Assembly: GCF_006210265.1 (NCBI RefSeq)
Contig: NZ_VCNC01000004.1
Span: forward strand, 186,001-250,000
Direction: 5' to 3'
Source of the DNA: Desulfovibrio sp. UCD-KL4C
GTDB taxonomy: Bacteria > Desulfobacterota > Desulfovibrionia > Desulfovibrionales > Desulfovibrionaceae
DNA length: 64,000 nucleotides
Below are positions 35,576 through 45,398 of the stretch, piece after piece (the stretch's first letter is position 1; each line of letters starts with the position of its first letter). Under the pieces are notes generated by a model, which had not been told where the DNA came from, did no database searches, and worked only from the letters and a program-made list of their open reading frames with translations. A program made the translations under genes and the position numbers.

Positions 35576-36943
35576 TTATTTTACAGGTGGGGATATCGCT
35601 GTATGGGGCAGCATAGAGCCATGAATTGTGCATGGTATTTCATGACCGACTAGGTATTCAATGGCGGCAACTCTTTTGGCCTGTTCTGCCAGCGATTGAT
35701 AATAGACAAGTTGAAATTCGATAAGGGTTCTTTCTGCATCAATCAGGTCGGCGGATGAAGCTGTTCCGGATTGAAAACCTTCAATGGAAACAGCAAGTGA
35801 CTGTTCTGCTTTGGGCGTAAGTGAGTTCCTGTAAAGGTTCACTTTGCGGATAGCATCTTCGTAACGATAGATTTCCAGCTCAAGGTCGGCAGATAGATTG
35901 CGTTCAAGCCCTGTTCTTTCGCGGCTGGCTGACTTAACTTTCTGCTGAGCCTCAACAAGCTGAGCTTCTTGTTTATCGAACCAGATAGGAAGGTTTATAG
36001 ACATCCCGGCAACAACAGGATCTTTATTTTCGTTGGTAACATTGGGAGATCTGGATTTACCTGTTTGGATATATTCAACTCCGAAGGAAAAGTCAGGAAA
36101 GTAGTCTTTTTCAGCCAGTTCTACAGAAAGTTTTTCTTTATTAATTTTATGGGTAAGAGCCATCAGACTAGGATTGGCTTCCTTGAAATCTTTTTTAAGC
36201 TGCTGTGGGTCGGCTTCTATCTTCATGATCGGGATAAAAGCAGGCAGGGGTAAAGATTGTCCATCCGGCCTGTTCATGGCGGCAAGCAATTTCGCAACTG
36301 TAGGTCTTTTGCGTTCTTCCAGAGAGCGGAGTCTATCCTCAAGTTTACCGAGTTCTACTTGGGTTTTTATGAGTCCGTCATACTTACCCGAGCTGGTGGC
36401 GTATTTGGAGCTGGCAACGGATTCGAGATATTTCATAAGCTCAATATTTTCACGAGTGATGCGGATTGCCTGTGCAAGGTAGGCGTAGTCGTAGTAATTA
36501 GTTTTAACTTTGTAGAATATCTTGAGTTTAAGGGCATCAAATTTTGCTTTTTTAATATCTGCATCACGCAAGGCCTGTTCACCTTTAAGATTCAGTTTGC
36601 CGAACCATGGAAGAGTCTGACTTAATCCATATTTAAATTCCTGTGGTCCAGTCCGGGTCTCCACCGGCTGAATAAACCATGCAAAACTGAATCTAGGGTC
36701 CGGTAGGCTTGAAACACTTGTTTCGCGTTGTAAGGCGGCTTTCCAGCTGTAGAATGCCGCGTAGAGGTCGTCATTATTGCGTGCAGCTTCAATCAGATAT
36801 TCTGTAAGATCTTTTATTTCACCGTGTTTGGTTTTGTACTCAGCCATGCTGTTACTTGAGCTGTTCTGGGCACGTCCTATACTTGGCAATAGGATAAGCA
36901 CTGCTATGATTAAGAGTGCGGTACATTTAAAAATTTTAGACAC
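35576..36943 (-). CDS. cusC: Outer-membrane efflux channel, TolC/CusC type
   Basis: Outer-membrane factor forming the exit duct of the efflux system. 455 residues with a signal peptide (hydrophobic LLIIAVLILLPSIGRA) and two repeats of the long alpha-helical OEP pattern (about 60-240 and 260-440), ending near LVYYQSLAEQAKRVAAIEYLVG. First gene of the minus-strand operon; promoter elements must be in the 500-bp gap up to the PP2C gene. Specific residues cannot assign the metal. Confidence 0.9.
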   Translation of the reverse strand: MSKIFKCTALLIIAVLILLPSIGRAQNSSSNSMAEYKTKHGEIKDLTEYLIEAARNNDDLYAAFYSWKAALQRETSVSSLPDPRFSFAWFIQPVETRTGPQEFKYGLSQTLPWFGKLNLKGEQALRDADIKKAKFDALKLKIFYKVKTNYYDYAYLAQAIRITRENIELMKYLESVASSKYATSSGKYDGLIKTQVELGKLEDRLRSLEERKRPTVAKLLAAMNRPDGQSLPLPAFIPIMKIEADPQQLKKDFKEANPSLMALTHKINKEKLSVELAEKDYFPDFSFGVEYIQTGKSRSPNVTNENKDPVVAGMSINLPIWFDKQEAQLVEAQQKVKSASRERTGLERNLSADLELEIYRYEDAIRKVNLYRNSLTPKAEQSLAVSIEGFQSGTASSADLIDAERTLIEFQLVYYQSLAEQAKRVAAIEYLVGHEIPCTIHGSMLPHTAISPPVK

Positions 36944-37032
36944 TGGTTCTCCTGCACGTTTTTATCTGATGATCATTTTGTGTTTGAGCAATTACTATTC
37001 CATTCCATATATAAAGCCGTATAATGGTATTT

Positions 37033-37256
37033 AGTCTGGGTATAACCTATTTCTATCTGCTATAGCCAGACTTTATTAAAATATTCTGTGCAAGTTCTGT
37101 CGTATTAGTTTATGTAATTACAGGATATTGCGTTTAGTTGTTGCACTTTTTGCACAAAGTTTTTAAGTGCAACCTATTGTTAATCTATACTAAAATGGTA
37201 TAGATTTTTTAGTGTGAATAAGAAACATAAATTATTGTGCAATTTTTTACACAATA
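37033..37256. promoter_or_regulatory. Four inverted repeats between cusC and the PP2C gene
   Basis: The 506-bp gap 36944-37449 has no gene but holds AGTCTGG/CCAGACT (37033-37039, 37066-37072, extended by TATA), GTTGCACTT/AAGTGCAAC (37140-37148, 37165-37173), AATCTATAC/GTATAGATT (37182-37190, 37198-37206, followed by a T-run) and TATTGTG/CACAATA (37233-37239, 37250-37256). They are suited to operators of a metal or stress regulator that is not encoded in this unit. Confidence 0.5.
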
Positions 37257-37449
37257 GTTGATGTGTCGGTTAATTAAATATGTGCTGTTTATTTTAACAC
37301 CTTATAATAATTAAATAAATATCATATGGAATGTAAAATGTAATCTCTATGCAAAATTGTTGAGCGTAATACTTAGATATGAGGTATATTGACTCAAACT
37401 TTTATCATCTCTTTTTTTAGTGTAGTTGCTCTCCAAAAACAGGAATTTT

Positions 37450-39588
37450 ATGAAGATTAGATTTAAACTGCTTTTGCTCTTGTTACTTGTTTCAATTGTA
37501 CCCCTTGTTGCCGTGCAGACCGGGGTGCTTGAATCGTTGCATTCTCTTTCTGGGGAGATCGGCGGAGAAGTTCGTAGTGAGCTTGTAAACAAAAGCAGTG
37601 TTGAATTAAAAAGATTGGTGGAAGATCATGCGAGGGTTCTTTCAAAAGAACGTAAAATTGTTGAGTTGAGGTTGCAACAGCTCTCTGCCGAACTGACCGC
37701 ATGGATTGAAGAAGGGGACATGTTTGTTCTGCCAGAGATACTTGTAGATTCTACAGATCATGACACCGAGAGTGACTATGAGCGGCTTCAGCAAAAATAT
37801 GGGCAGCATAATTTTGTTATGCACGGGAGACGGGAGATCGACTTCAATTATGTCGGTTATGGTTCCGGATATCTTGGAACAGCGGATAGAATTATTCAGC
37901 AGAGATCAACTGATGCGATATTTCCTCTTTTTAAAACAATTGAACAAAGAAATCCTAACCTGACTTTATGGATTAAAGCAGATTTTATTTCAGGAGAATC
38001 ACTTACCTATCCGGCACGTTCAACAGGTATGTCTATGGGGCAGATGATGAATGAATCACAGCCTCAGACGGCTTCTATTCTTCAGGAAAATTTGCTCCCA
38101 ACTTGGTCACTTCCTAAAAAAGATCCCCTGACAGGAAGAACAGTCCTTACTGCTTCTTTGGCAATAGTGGTACAGGGAAATATAGTGGGATCTGTCTCTA
38201 TTGATGTTCCACTTGATACTCTTTTATCCGGCAATAATCATCTTGATATGTTTTCTCATAATATTGATTCATTGCTAATCAAGCCGCAGCTGAATGATAA
38301 CGGTACAGGTGTGGTTGAAGTTGTTGCGAAAGAAGTTTCCGGAACTAACCTTAAAACCATGATGCATATGTGGGAGCCTTCAACTGCTGAGGTCATGCTT
38401 TCCTCTTCTGATTCTGTATTATTTTCTAAATTTAAAGAGCTTCTTAAAGAAGGAAAGTCCGGCGTTGTAAGCATGCCATATAAAGGGCGTGACAGTATCT
38501 GGGCTTTTTCAGCTCCTGATAAACGTGGTATTTCACTGGTTTTAATTCTGCTTTATGATGATGTCGTTAAGCCTGCTGAGAATGCTAAAAAATTCGTAAC
38601 TTCCGTAATATCACAGCAATATCGTAGTACTTTTTTGGTGCTTGTTGCCGTAGTTCTGCTCGTTTCAATCCTCGCTTTTATGCTGTCTCATCGTTTTACA
38701 AAAAACATTTTGATTCTTGCCAAGGGCGTAAAGCGAATTGCATCCGGTGATTTTGCTGCCAAAGTTGAAATTTCAAATGCTGATGAGGTTGGTGAGCTTG
38801 CGGATAATTTTAATAAAATGGTTCCCAGTCTTCAGGAGCATATCGAGATTAAAAGCGCTCTTGATGTTGCGATGGAAGTGCAGACAAATCTGTTGCCGCA
38901 GAGTTCCCCTCATATTTCAGGATATGATATCTATGGTGAGAGTAAGTATTGCGATGAACTGGGCGGAGATTATTTTGACTACATCAAACCTTATGCAGAT
39001 CAGGAGAATATCCGTTTTACTGTGGGAGATGTCAGTGGGCACGGGGTTCCAGCGGCAATGCTTATGGGGTCTATCCGGGGTTATGTGCGGGCACGGAGTT
39101 TAAGTAGTGGCACTCTCGGGGAGGTTTTAGCAGATGTGAACAAATTGGTGGCGGAGGATACCTGTAAGACAGCTCAATTTATGACCATGGTTATGGTTGA
39201 ACTTGATCCCTTAAAAAATGAGTTGCGCTGGGTAAGGGCCGGGCATGATCCTGCATTGATATTTGATCATACCCAAGATGAATTTATTCAACTCGAAGGG
39301 GACGGAATTGCCCTTGGAGCTGTTGCAGAGGCAACATATTCCGAAAGCTGCTGTTTCGATTTGAATGCTGGTCAGATTTTAATTCTGGGAACTGATGGGA
39401 TATGGGAAGCTTCCAACGGCGATGGAGAATTTTTCGGAAAAGAGCGACTGTGGAGAGTGGTAAATTCTGCAAAGGATTTGCCTGCCGAAACTCTTGTAGA
39501 AACCATTTTTGATGCTGTGCATAAGTTTACAGGCAGAAGCAAACAAGAAGACGATCTCACCGTTGTGGTCGTTAAAAGAAATAATTAA
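37450..39588 (+). CDS. Membrane sensor with HAMP and PP2C (SpoIIE) phosphatase
   Basis: A 712-residue integral membrane serine phosphatase of the RsbU/SpoIIE type that would dephosphorylate an anti-sigma antagonist or similar protein. Start at 37450 because AGGAATTTT precedes it. N-terminal membrane segment (FKLLLLLLLVSIVPL), a periplasmic Cache-like sensor (about 40-390), second membrane segment (FLVLVAVVLLVSILAFML), HAMP (about 420-465) and PP2C domain starting EVQTNLLPQ, with GGDYFDY, VGDVSGHGVPAAMLM and GTDGIWEA metal-binding motifs. No antagonist gene is nearby, so the target is unknown. It may respond to metals, as it is linked to cusCBA. Confidence 0.88.
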   Translation: MKIRFKLLLLLLLVSIVPLVAVQTGVLESLHSLSGEIGGEVRSELVNKSSVELKRLVEDHARVLSKERKIVELRLQQLSAELTAWIEEGDMFVLPEILVDSTDHDTESDYERLQQKYGQHNFVMHGRREIDFNYVGYGSGYLGTADRIIQQRSTDAIFPLFKTIEQRNPNLTLWIKADFISGESLTYPARSTGMSMGQMMNESQPQTASILQENLLPTWSLPKKDPLTGRTVLTASLAIVVQGNIVGSVSIDVPLDTLLSGNNHLDMFSHNIDSLLIKPQLNDNGTGVVEVVAKEVSGTNLKTMMHMWEPSTAEVMLSSSDSVLFSKFKELLKEGKSGVVSMPYKGRDSIWAFSAPDKRGISLVLILLYDDVVKPAENAKKFVTSVISQQYRSTFLVLVAVVLLVSILAFMLSHRFTKNILILAKGVKRIASGDFAAKVEISNADEVGELADNFNKMVPSLQEHIEIKSALDVAMEVQTNLLPQSSPHISGYDIYGESKYCDELGGDYFDYIKPYADQENIRFTVGDVSGHGVPAAMLMGSIRGYVRARSLSSGTLGEVLADVNKLVAEDTCKTAQFMTMVMVELDPLKNELRWVRAGHDPALIFDHTQDEFIQLEGDGIALGAVAEATYSESCCFDLNAGQILILGTDGIWEASNGDGEFFGKERLWRVVNSAKDLPAETLVETIFDAVHKFTGRSKQEDDLTVVVVKRNN

Positions 39589-39615
39589 AATTAAACAAAA
39601 CAGAGGGATTATCAA

Positions 39616-40086
39616 ATGAAAAAGATTTTAAACATAACTATGCTGGTCGCATTTATTGTTGCAATGTCTACGGCTGCTTTTGCTATGGATATGAACATGG
39701 ATCACAGCTCCATGCAAGGTAATGATAAAGTTACAGGGTCCATGCATGAAGGAATCATGATTATGGAGAAAGGACTTGAAGATATGAAGAATGGAGCGGA
39801 CATGATGAAAGATTCTGCTACCATGAAAGAAGGAATGGCTCTGATGAGTAAAAAAATGATGTCTATGCATAACGGTATGAAAATGATTGAAAAATCTGCC
39901 GAAGGAACTCCTCATATGTCTATGATTGAAAATTCTATGAACAATGCCAACAAGGGCATGATAGAAATGATGAAGGGGATGGGTATGATGAAAAAAGGTT
40001 CCGCAGACGGCATGACTATGATTAATGGCGGCTTGCAGACAATGGAAAAATCTCTTGAAGAAGTAAAAGCCATGTCCGGTATGTAG
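39616..40086 (+). CDS. Methionine-rich periplasmic protein, probable copper/silver binder
   Basis: A 156-residue protein with a clear signal peptide (cleavage after STAAFA) and a mature part with dozens of Met plus some His (MDMNMDHSSMQG at the start; MMKGMGMMKKG later), arranged in amphipathic helical repeats of about 20-25 residues. Met-rich sequences bind Cu+ and Ag+. It follows the PP2C gene by 27 bp with a GAGGGAT ribosome site and sits with the efflux system, so a periplasmic metal-sponge role is likely, as for SilE/CusF although not homologous in pattern. Confidence 0.75.
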   Translation: MKKILNITMLVAFIVAMSTAAFAMDMNMDHSSMQGNDKVTGSMHEGIMIMEKGLEDMKNGADMMKDSATMKEGMALMSKKMMSMHNGMKMIEKSAEGTPHMSMIENSMNNANKGMIEMMKGMGMMKKGSADGMTMINGGLQTMEKSLEEVKAMSGM

Positions 40087-40186
40087 TTGTTTAGCTCAAA
40101 AAAAATTAAGGTTTGGTAAAGAACTTTCTTTTTAAAGTACAAATAGCGGCTATTGAAAAGACTGGAATAAGTAAGCTGTGAGTTAA

Positions 40187-40207
40187 GGTCTTTATTACTC
40201 ACCTATA
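40187..40207 (-). repeat. R-B transposon end (single site)
   Basis: GGTCTTTATTACTCACCTATA resembles the terminal part of R-A, but only one site is recognisable and its flank (GTTAAG) fits neither dialect well. Confidence 0.6.
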
Positions 40208-40212
40208 GGCTG

Positions 40213-40295
40213 TTGCGGGCAAGTAATAAAGTTAGAAAAAAACTAAGGCCGTTCGTGATATGCTCTGTAAAAGAGTAATCAGGAGCGGTTTTTTT
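40213..40295 (+). repeat. L-C transposon end and leader hairpin
   Basis: One degenerate site (AATAAAGTTAGAAAA, 40225-40239) then a hairpin: GGCCGTTCGTGAT with ATCAGGAGCGGTT, inner CTC/GAG, T7, and ATG at 40296. The loop and arms match the L-A leader, not those of L-B, L-D or L-E. Exact left terminus uncertain by a few bases (40211-40213). Confidence 0.65.
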
Positions 40296-40836
40296 ATGAC
40301 TAGAAAAAATCAGGCTATTCAGAAATCAAGATTCAAAAATGGATTAAAGAAGGGCGTGGTTCCGGCAGGAACCATAATTATAAAGCTCTGGTTGAAAGTT
40401 AGTGATTTTTCTTCGCAAGGGCGTTCTCATCGGATTTATGGGCACAAGTCACAGCGCACTATCTCTTTTCTGATTTTGAACTTGCCGTGTTTTTAATTTT
40501 GGAATGGGATCAAAGCATTACAGAGATTAGATAGCAGTTTCCTTTTAAAAGCGAAGAAACTCTTGAACTTTCCAACTCCGCCGGTATTCCCCACCCATCA
40601 TCTTCTGGCGCAATGCAATATATGTCATCAGACTTTCTCGTAAATACTTCCAATAACTCACGCTCAAAGTTCGCCCTTCAAGCAGAATATGTGAAAGCTC
40701 TATCTGATCATCGAACTGTTGAAAATCTTGAGCTTGAGAGGCGCTACTGGGATAAAAAGGGGGTTCCTGTTTTTTAATTGCCGAGCGGGAAATACCTGAA
40801 AATGTATTTAAAAATATTAATTAGTTGGTTCTGTCG
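40296..40836 (+). pseudogene. tnsA: tnsA pseudogene of unit C
   Basis: Reading across frames recovers the TnsA protein: SQGRSHRIYGHKSQRT, then in another frame SGAMQYMSSDFLVNTS and NLELERRYWDKKGVP, then EREIPENVFKNI. At least three frameshifts or stops interrupt it. The catalytic D and surrounding motif remain readable, but no functional product can be made. Confidence 0.85.
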
Positions 40837-40849
40837 TCGGCCAGTCATT

Positions 40850-41523
40850 TTGATGTGGCCAGTAGCCAAAATTTCAGCACTGGATGATTATGTCAGGATG
40901 CTCAGTTGTAACCAGATGGTTGATGACTTGGAAGTCTCCGTGGATGTCGCAGTGAGTTGGATAAAATACTTTGCGGCTTCATCTCCAGATCAGTTTACTA
41001 CAAACAAAAAAGAACAAAGGCCTTCGTTTTTAACTGTATTTACTCAAAAAATTATGAGCACGGCTGAAGCCTCTAAACGCCTAGTCGCATTATGTTTTCC
41101 TGCAAGGGTTTATACTCATTTGCTCATGTTTTCGAGTATAAAATACCACCAATTGTTAACCATTTGGATTTGTACTCAAAGAAAGGGTTTAGGTATGAAC
41201 CTCGCTCCAGTTCCGTGGTAGTTCCTGAAGAAATTGTTAGCAATGGATACGATAGCTTTGGTGTGGTTCTGGATGCAACCAACAAGCTTCCTAAACAGTT
41301 AGATTTAGAGTCAGTTTCTGACCCATATCTTGTGTTTTCAGATAGCTCTAACTTTTTGGCAGTCACTGATCGTGTTTTGGTTGAGTCAGTTCTGTTTCGT
41401 CTTCTAGGATTGTTTGATGGTGATATAAGATATTTCTCGCCTATTTTCTTTGATTATCGGATTCGGTGGAATTTGGAGTGTGCATTAAGAAAGGTTGAAT
41501 TTATATTTATATCGTTCGTTTAA
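40850..41523 (+). pseudogene. Broken gene of unknown family, copy 1
   Basis: Two frames join near 41095: the first ends with VALCFPARVYT, the second continues LYSFAHVFEY, VNHLDLYSKKGFRYEP, VPEEIVSNGYDSFGVVLD and SNFLAVTDRVL. A homologous fragment lies on the other strand at 61617-62081 with VALCLPARVYT, YSFAHIFDSQ and VTNHLDLYPKNGF. I do not recognise the family. The end of this copy lies just before the R-C repeats, so it was cargo at the right end of a unit. Confidence 0.6.
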
Positions 41524-41535
41524 ATTATAGTTTCA

Positions 41536-41681
41536 GTTTCTAACTTTATTACTCAGGATTTATTCTTTAAAAGTTAGGATTTTAATTTAGTTTCCAACTT
41601 TATTTTTAAAAAATAAAATTCGGTTTATGTAAAATCAAGTAGCTATAAAAAAATAGTTTCCAACTTTATTACTCACCCACA
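41536..41681 (-). repeat. R-C transposon end with three TnsB-type sites
   Basis: GTTTCTAACTTTATTACTCA (41536-41555), GTTTCCAACTTTATTTT (41590-41606) and GTTTCCAACTTTATTACTCA (41656-41675), ending CCCACA at 41681. The GTTTCC flank is the complement of GGAAAC in L-A; it is therefore the dialect partner of L-A, 28.9 kb away. Confidence 0.8.
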
Positions 41682-41686
41682 GGGTG
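41682..41686. repeat. Target-site duplication GGGTG between units C and D
   Basis: Same pentamer as at 12754-12758 and 57700-57704, exactly between R-C and L-D. Confidence 0.75.
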
Positions 41687-41806
41687 TGTAGGTGAACAAT
41701 AAAGATGTATACTGAACAATAAAGAAGTATACCAGACAATAAAGTTATATACTAAAGCCGTTTCTGTTAGACTAGTAATACGGTCTAAAATAGGAGCGGC
41801 TTTCTT
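41687..41806 (+). repeat. L-D transposon end and leader hairpin
   Basis: TGTAGGTGAAC, then sites AATAAAGATGTATAC (41698-41712), AATAAAGAAGTATAC (41718-41732) and AATAAAGTTATATAC (41738-41752), again at exactly 20-bp spacing. The hairpin AAAGCCGTTTCTGTT / AATAGGAGCGGCTTT (41754-41803) holds AGGAG for the ATG at 41807. Confidence 0.85.
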
Positions 41807-42289
41807 ATGTCAAAAAGAAATAGTGGCTTAACAGAGGCAAAGATCAAAAGGTGGATCAAAGAAGGGCGTGGAGCTGGGCGTGGTCCGGCTTATTCTCCTT
41901 GGTTACGAGTCCGTGATATTCCTTCTAAAGGTAGGTCCCACCGAGTTTTTGGGCACAAATCACGGCGAACACATCATCTATTCTCCGATCTTGAGTTAGC
42001 TGTCTTTTTAACTCTTGATTGGTCTCCCAAAACAACTGAAATTCGAGAACAGTTCCCGTTGCAACAGGGCGTCACCCTTGAGTTGGCAAAAGAGGCCAGC
42101 ATCAGACATCCTCAAGTTTCAGGAACTCTCCAAGTCATGTCCTCAGACTTTCTGGTCAACTCCTCCGATTCCACTCGCCCGAAATTTGTACTGCAAGTAA
42201 AATACGCTAAAGACTTAAGCGATCCAAGGACTGTGGAGAAACTTGAGCTGGAACGACGCTACTGGGCTTATAAAGAAGTTCTTCATTAA
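41807..42289 (+). pseudogene. tnsA: Truncated tnsA of unit D
   Basis: 160 residues closely follow TnsA of unit A and retain the E (SDLELA), D (MSSDFLV) and K (LQVK) positions, then end four residues after RRYWAYK because a deletion joins the gene to the 3' part of tnsE. The C-terminal 110 residues needed for TnsC contact are gone. The N-terminal catalytic domain might fold, but without tnsB it is unlikely to act. Confidence 0.9.
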
Positions 42290-42291
42290 GT

Positions 42292-42894
42292 ATACCAGAT
42301 GATGAGAGCAAAGAAGTAGTTTTACAAGATGTCAGCATGAATGAATCGGTGGCTGGACGTGGTAAAGCCCGTGCAGAATGGAATACAATTAATGACACAA
42401 CAGATAACGACCATTTGTTTGAGAGAAAATTTACTTGTTTTTCAAATATGGTCGACAGATTGAAAGCTAATAGATGGTGCGAGTTTATTTCTTTAGATAC
42501 CAAGAGCTTGCCCCGACGAGGCCGAAGTAAAAAACACCTTCTTTCAACTGACGGAAGTCCAAGGTGTGTGGCTATTGTTCAGTTTAAGATAAGAGATAAG
42601 CATATAGTCTTTTTAGAAGTAGATACCTCTGATGCGGTGAAACCTATTTCAACGTTGGCTATATTAGTACGAGATGCGGCGAAATTAAAATATCAAATAG
42701 GTAAGGTAATGTCCGAGTTTGTAACTGATTCTCTAACATGGCCTACAATATTGCTTTCAGATTATTATGGTAAATGTGGATATGTCAGAATACCGCATCC
42801 TGAATCTAAATCTGGAAATAAAGGAGTCCTACTCCCTAATTCGGTAAATGGATGGGCTAATAGGTGCTTAGTCGCTGTCAGGAAGTTGCGTTGA
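42292..42894 (+). pseudogene. tnsE: 3' remnant of tnsE in unit D
   Basis: Codes for the last ~200 residues of TnsE (IPDDESKEVV, VAGRGKARAEWN, LSTDGSPRCVAIV, LEVDTSDAVKP, VNGWANRCL), parallel to the C terminus of the unit A protein. An ATG at 42337 could start a 185-residue product. The tnsBCD genes and most of tnsE (about 7 kb by comparison with unit A) are deleted. Confidence 0.88.
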
Positions 42895-42980
42895 TTTTAA
42901 TCTGTTACAGTTTTTCATTGCAAAAAATTGTAATAGAGAAGTTGGAGCACATCCGCAGATTCCGAAAGTTCTGCATTTGC

Positions 42981-43128
42981 CACCAACTACCCAAATTTTA
43001 TTTAAGAACTGGTAGTGGGTGAATAAAATTTCATTGCTGGAAATATTCTTGTTTTTTGTATTTCATCTATATATCTTTAACCCTGTTTAACCTAGTTTAG
43101 CCGGGATGTATCCACAGAGAGGATACAT
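42981..43128 (+). promoter_or_regulatory. Leader with competing hairpins upstream of hsdM
   Basis: In the gap 42895-43244 (no gene) CACCAACTACC (42981-42991) can pair with GGTAGTGGGTG (43011-43021), while AAATTTTATT (42993-43002) can pair with AATAAAATTT (43022-43031). The arms interleave with no loop length left for a pseudoknot, so only one can form at a time. A third hairpin ATGTATCC/GGATACAT lies at 43106-43128. Confidence 0.4.
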
Positions 43129-43244
43129 TGCCCACAAGAGTGGCCGTCTACAAGAATTCAAAAAAGACGAAGTCGATGAGTAGGGCTGCGAAGTAAAATA
43201 TGACGAAGTTACCAAAGTAAACTAACAAAATCAGGATTTTATAT

Positions 43245-44791
<1,547 letters not shown>

Positions 44792-44795
<4 letters not shown>

Positions 44796-45397
44796 TTCTG
44801 GAAAATAAACTAGGCATCAGTGATCAGATTGAACTGGCCAAGGTCGAAGAGAAAATAAGTAAGCAAAAAGCCAAGCAGCTGTTTGAGTCGGGTGATATCA
44901 AAAAGGTAAACATCGGAACATTTGAAGGACTCGTATTCATTCATTCCTATTTGTTTGGTGAAATTTATGATTTTGCCGGCAAAATACGAGAAGTGAATAT
45001 TGCCAAAGGAAATTTCCGTTTTGCGCCGCTCATGTATCTGGAAGCAGCCTTGAAGCACATAGATTCCATGCCGCAAAGCAACTTTGATGAAATAATTAAA
45101 AAATATGTAGAGATGAACATCGCCCATCCTTTTCGCGAAGGTAACGGCCGCGCAACTCGCATCTGGCTGGATCTCATTTTGAAAAAAGAGATTCGAAAGG
45201 TCATCGACTGGAATCAAGTCGATAAAGAGGAATACCTGTCCGCCATGGAGCGCAGTCCGGTGAAAGATGTTGAAATTAAGGTGCTGTTAAAAAGCGCGTT
45301 GACAGATCAGATCGATGACCGCGCTCTGTTTATGAAAGGCATAGACGTCAGCTATTTCTATGAAGGCTATAGTGAATTTAAGACTGAGGAGCTGTAG
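44792..45397 (+). CDS. fic: Fic-domain AMP-transferase, self-inhibited class
   Basis: Transfers AMP (or a related group) to a target protein. 201 residues with the complete Fic motif [12 protein letters not shown] at 112-123, and the C-terminal motif SYFYEG (S187-E191), matching the inhibitory (S/T)xxxE(G/N) element of class III Fic proteins such as the Neisseria one. The overlap with hsdM and the 1-bp gap to hsdS show that it is part of the restriction operon. Its role there is unknown; a toxin or regulator of the operon are options. Confidence 0.88.
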
Positions 45398-45398
45398 C

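Larger units (their letters stand above)
29392..40207 (+). mobile_element. Tn7-like unit B carrying metal-efflux cargo, no transposase
   Basis: A stretch of 10.8 kb between an L-type end (TGTGGGTGAACATTAAAG) and an R-type end (CTTTATTACTCACCTATA). No tns gene lies inside. It carries cusCBA, a PP2C gene and a methionine-rich protein. Only one TnsB site remains at each end, so it is probably a decayed unit that cannot move alone. Confidence 0.65.
40208..41681 (+). mobile_element. Tn7-like remnant unit C
   Basis: A 1.5-kb remnant: degenerate left end with leader hairpin, a broken tnsA, a broken unidentified gene and a good right end (R-C). The leader hairpin and right-end sites have the same dialect as L-A, so C is probably the distal end of an older or larger element of the A lineage. 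Confidence 0.7.
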
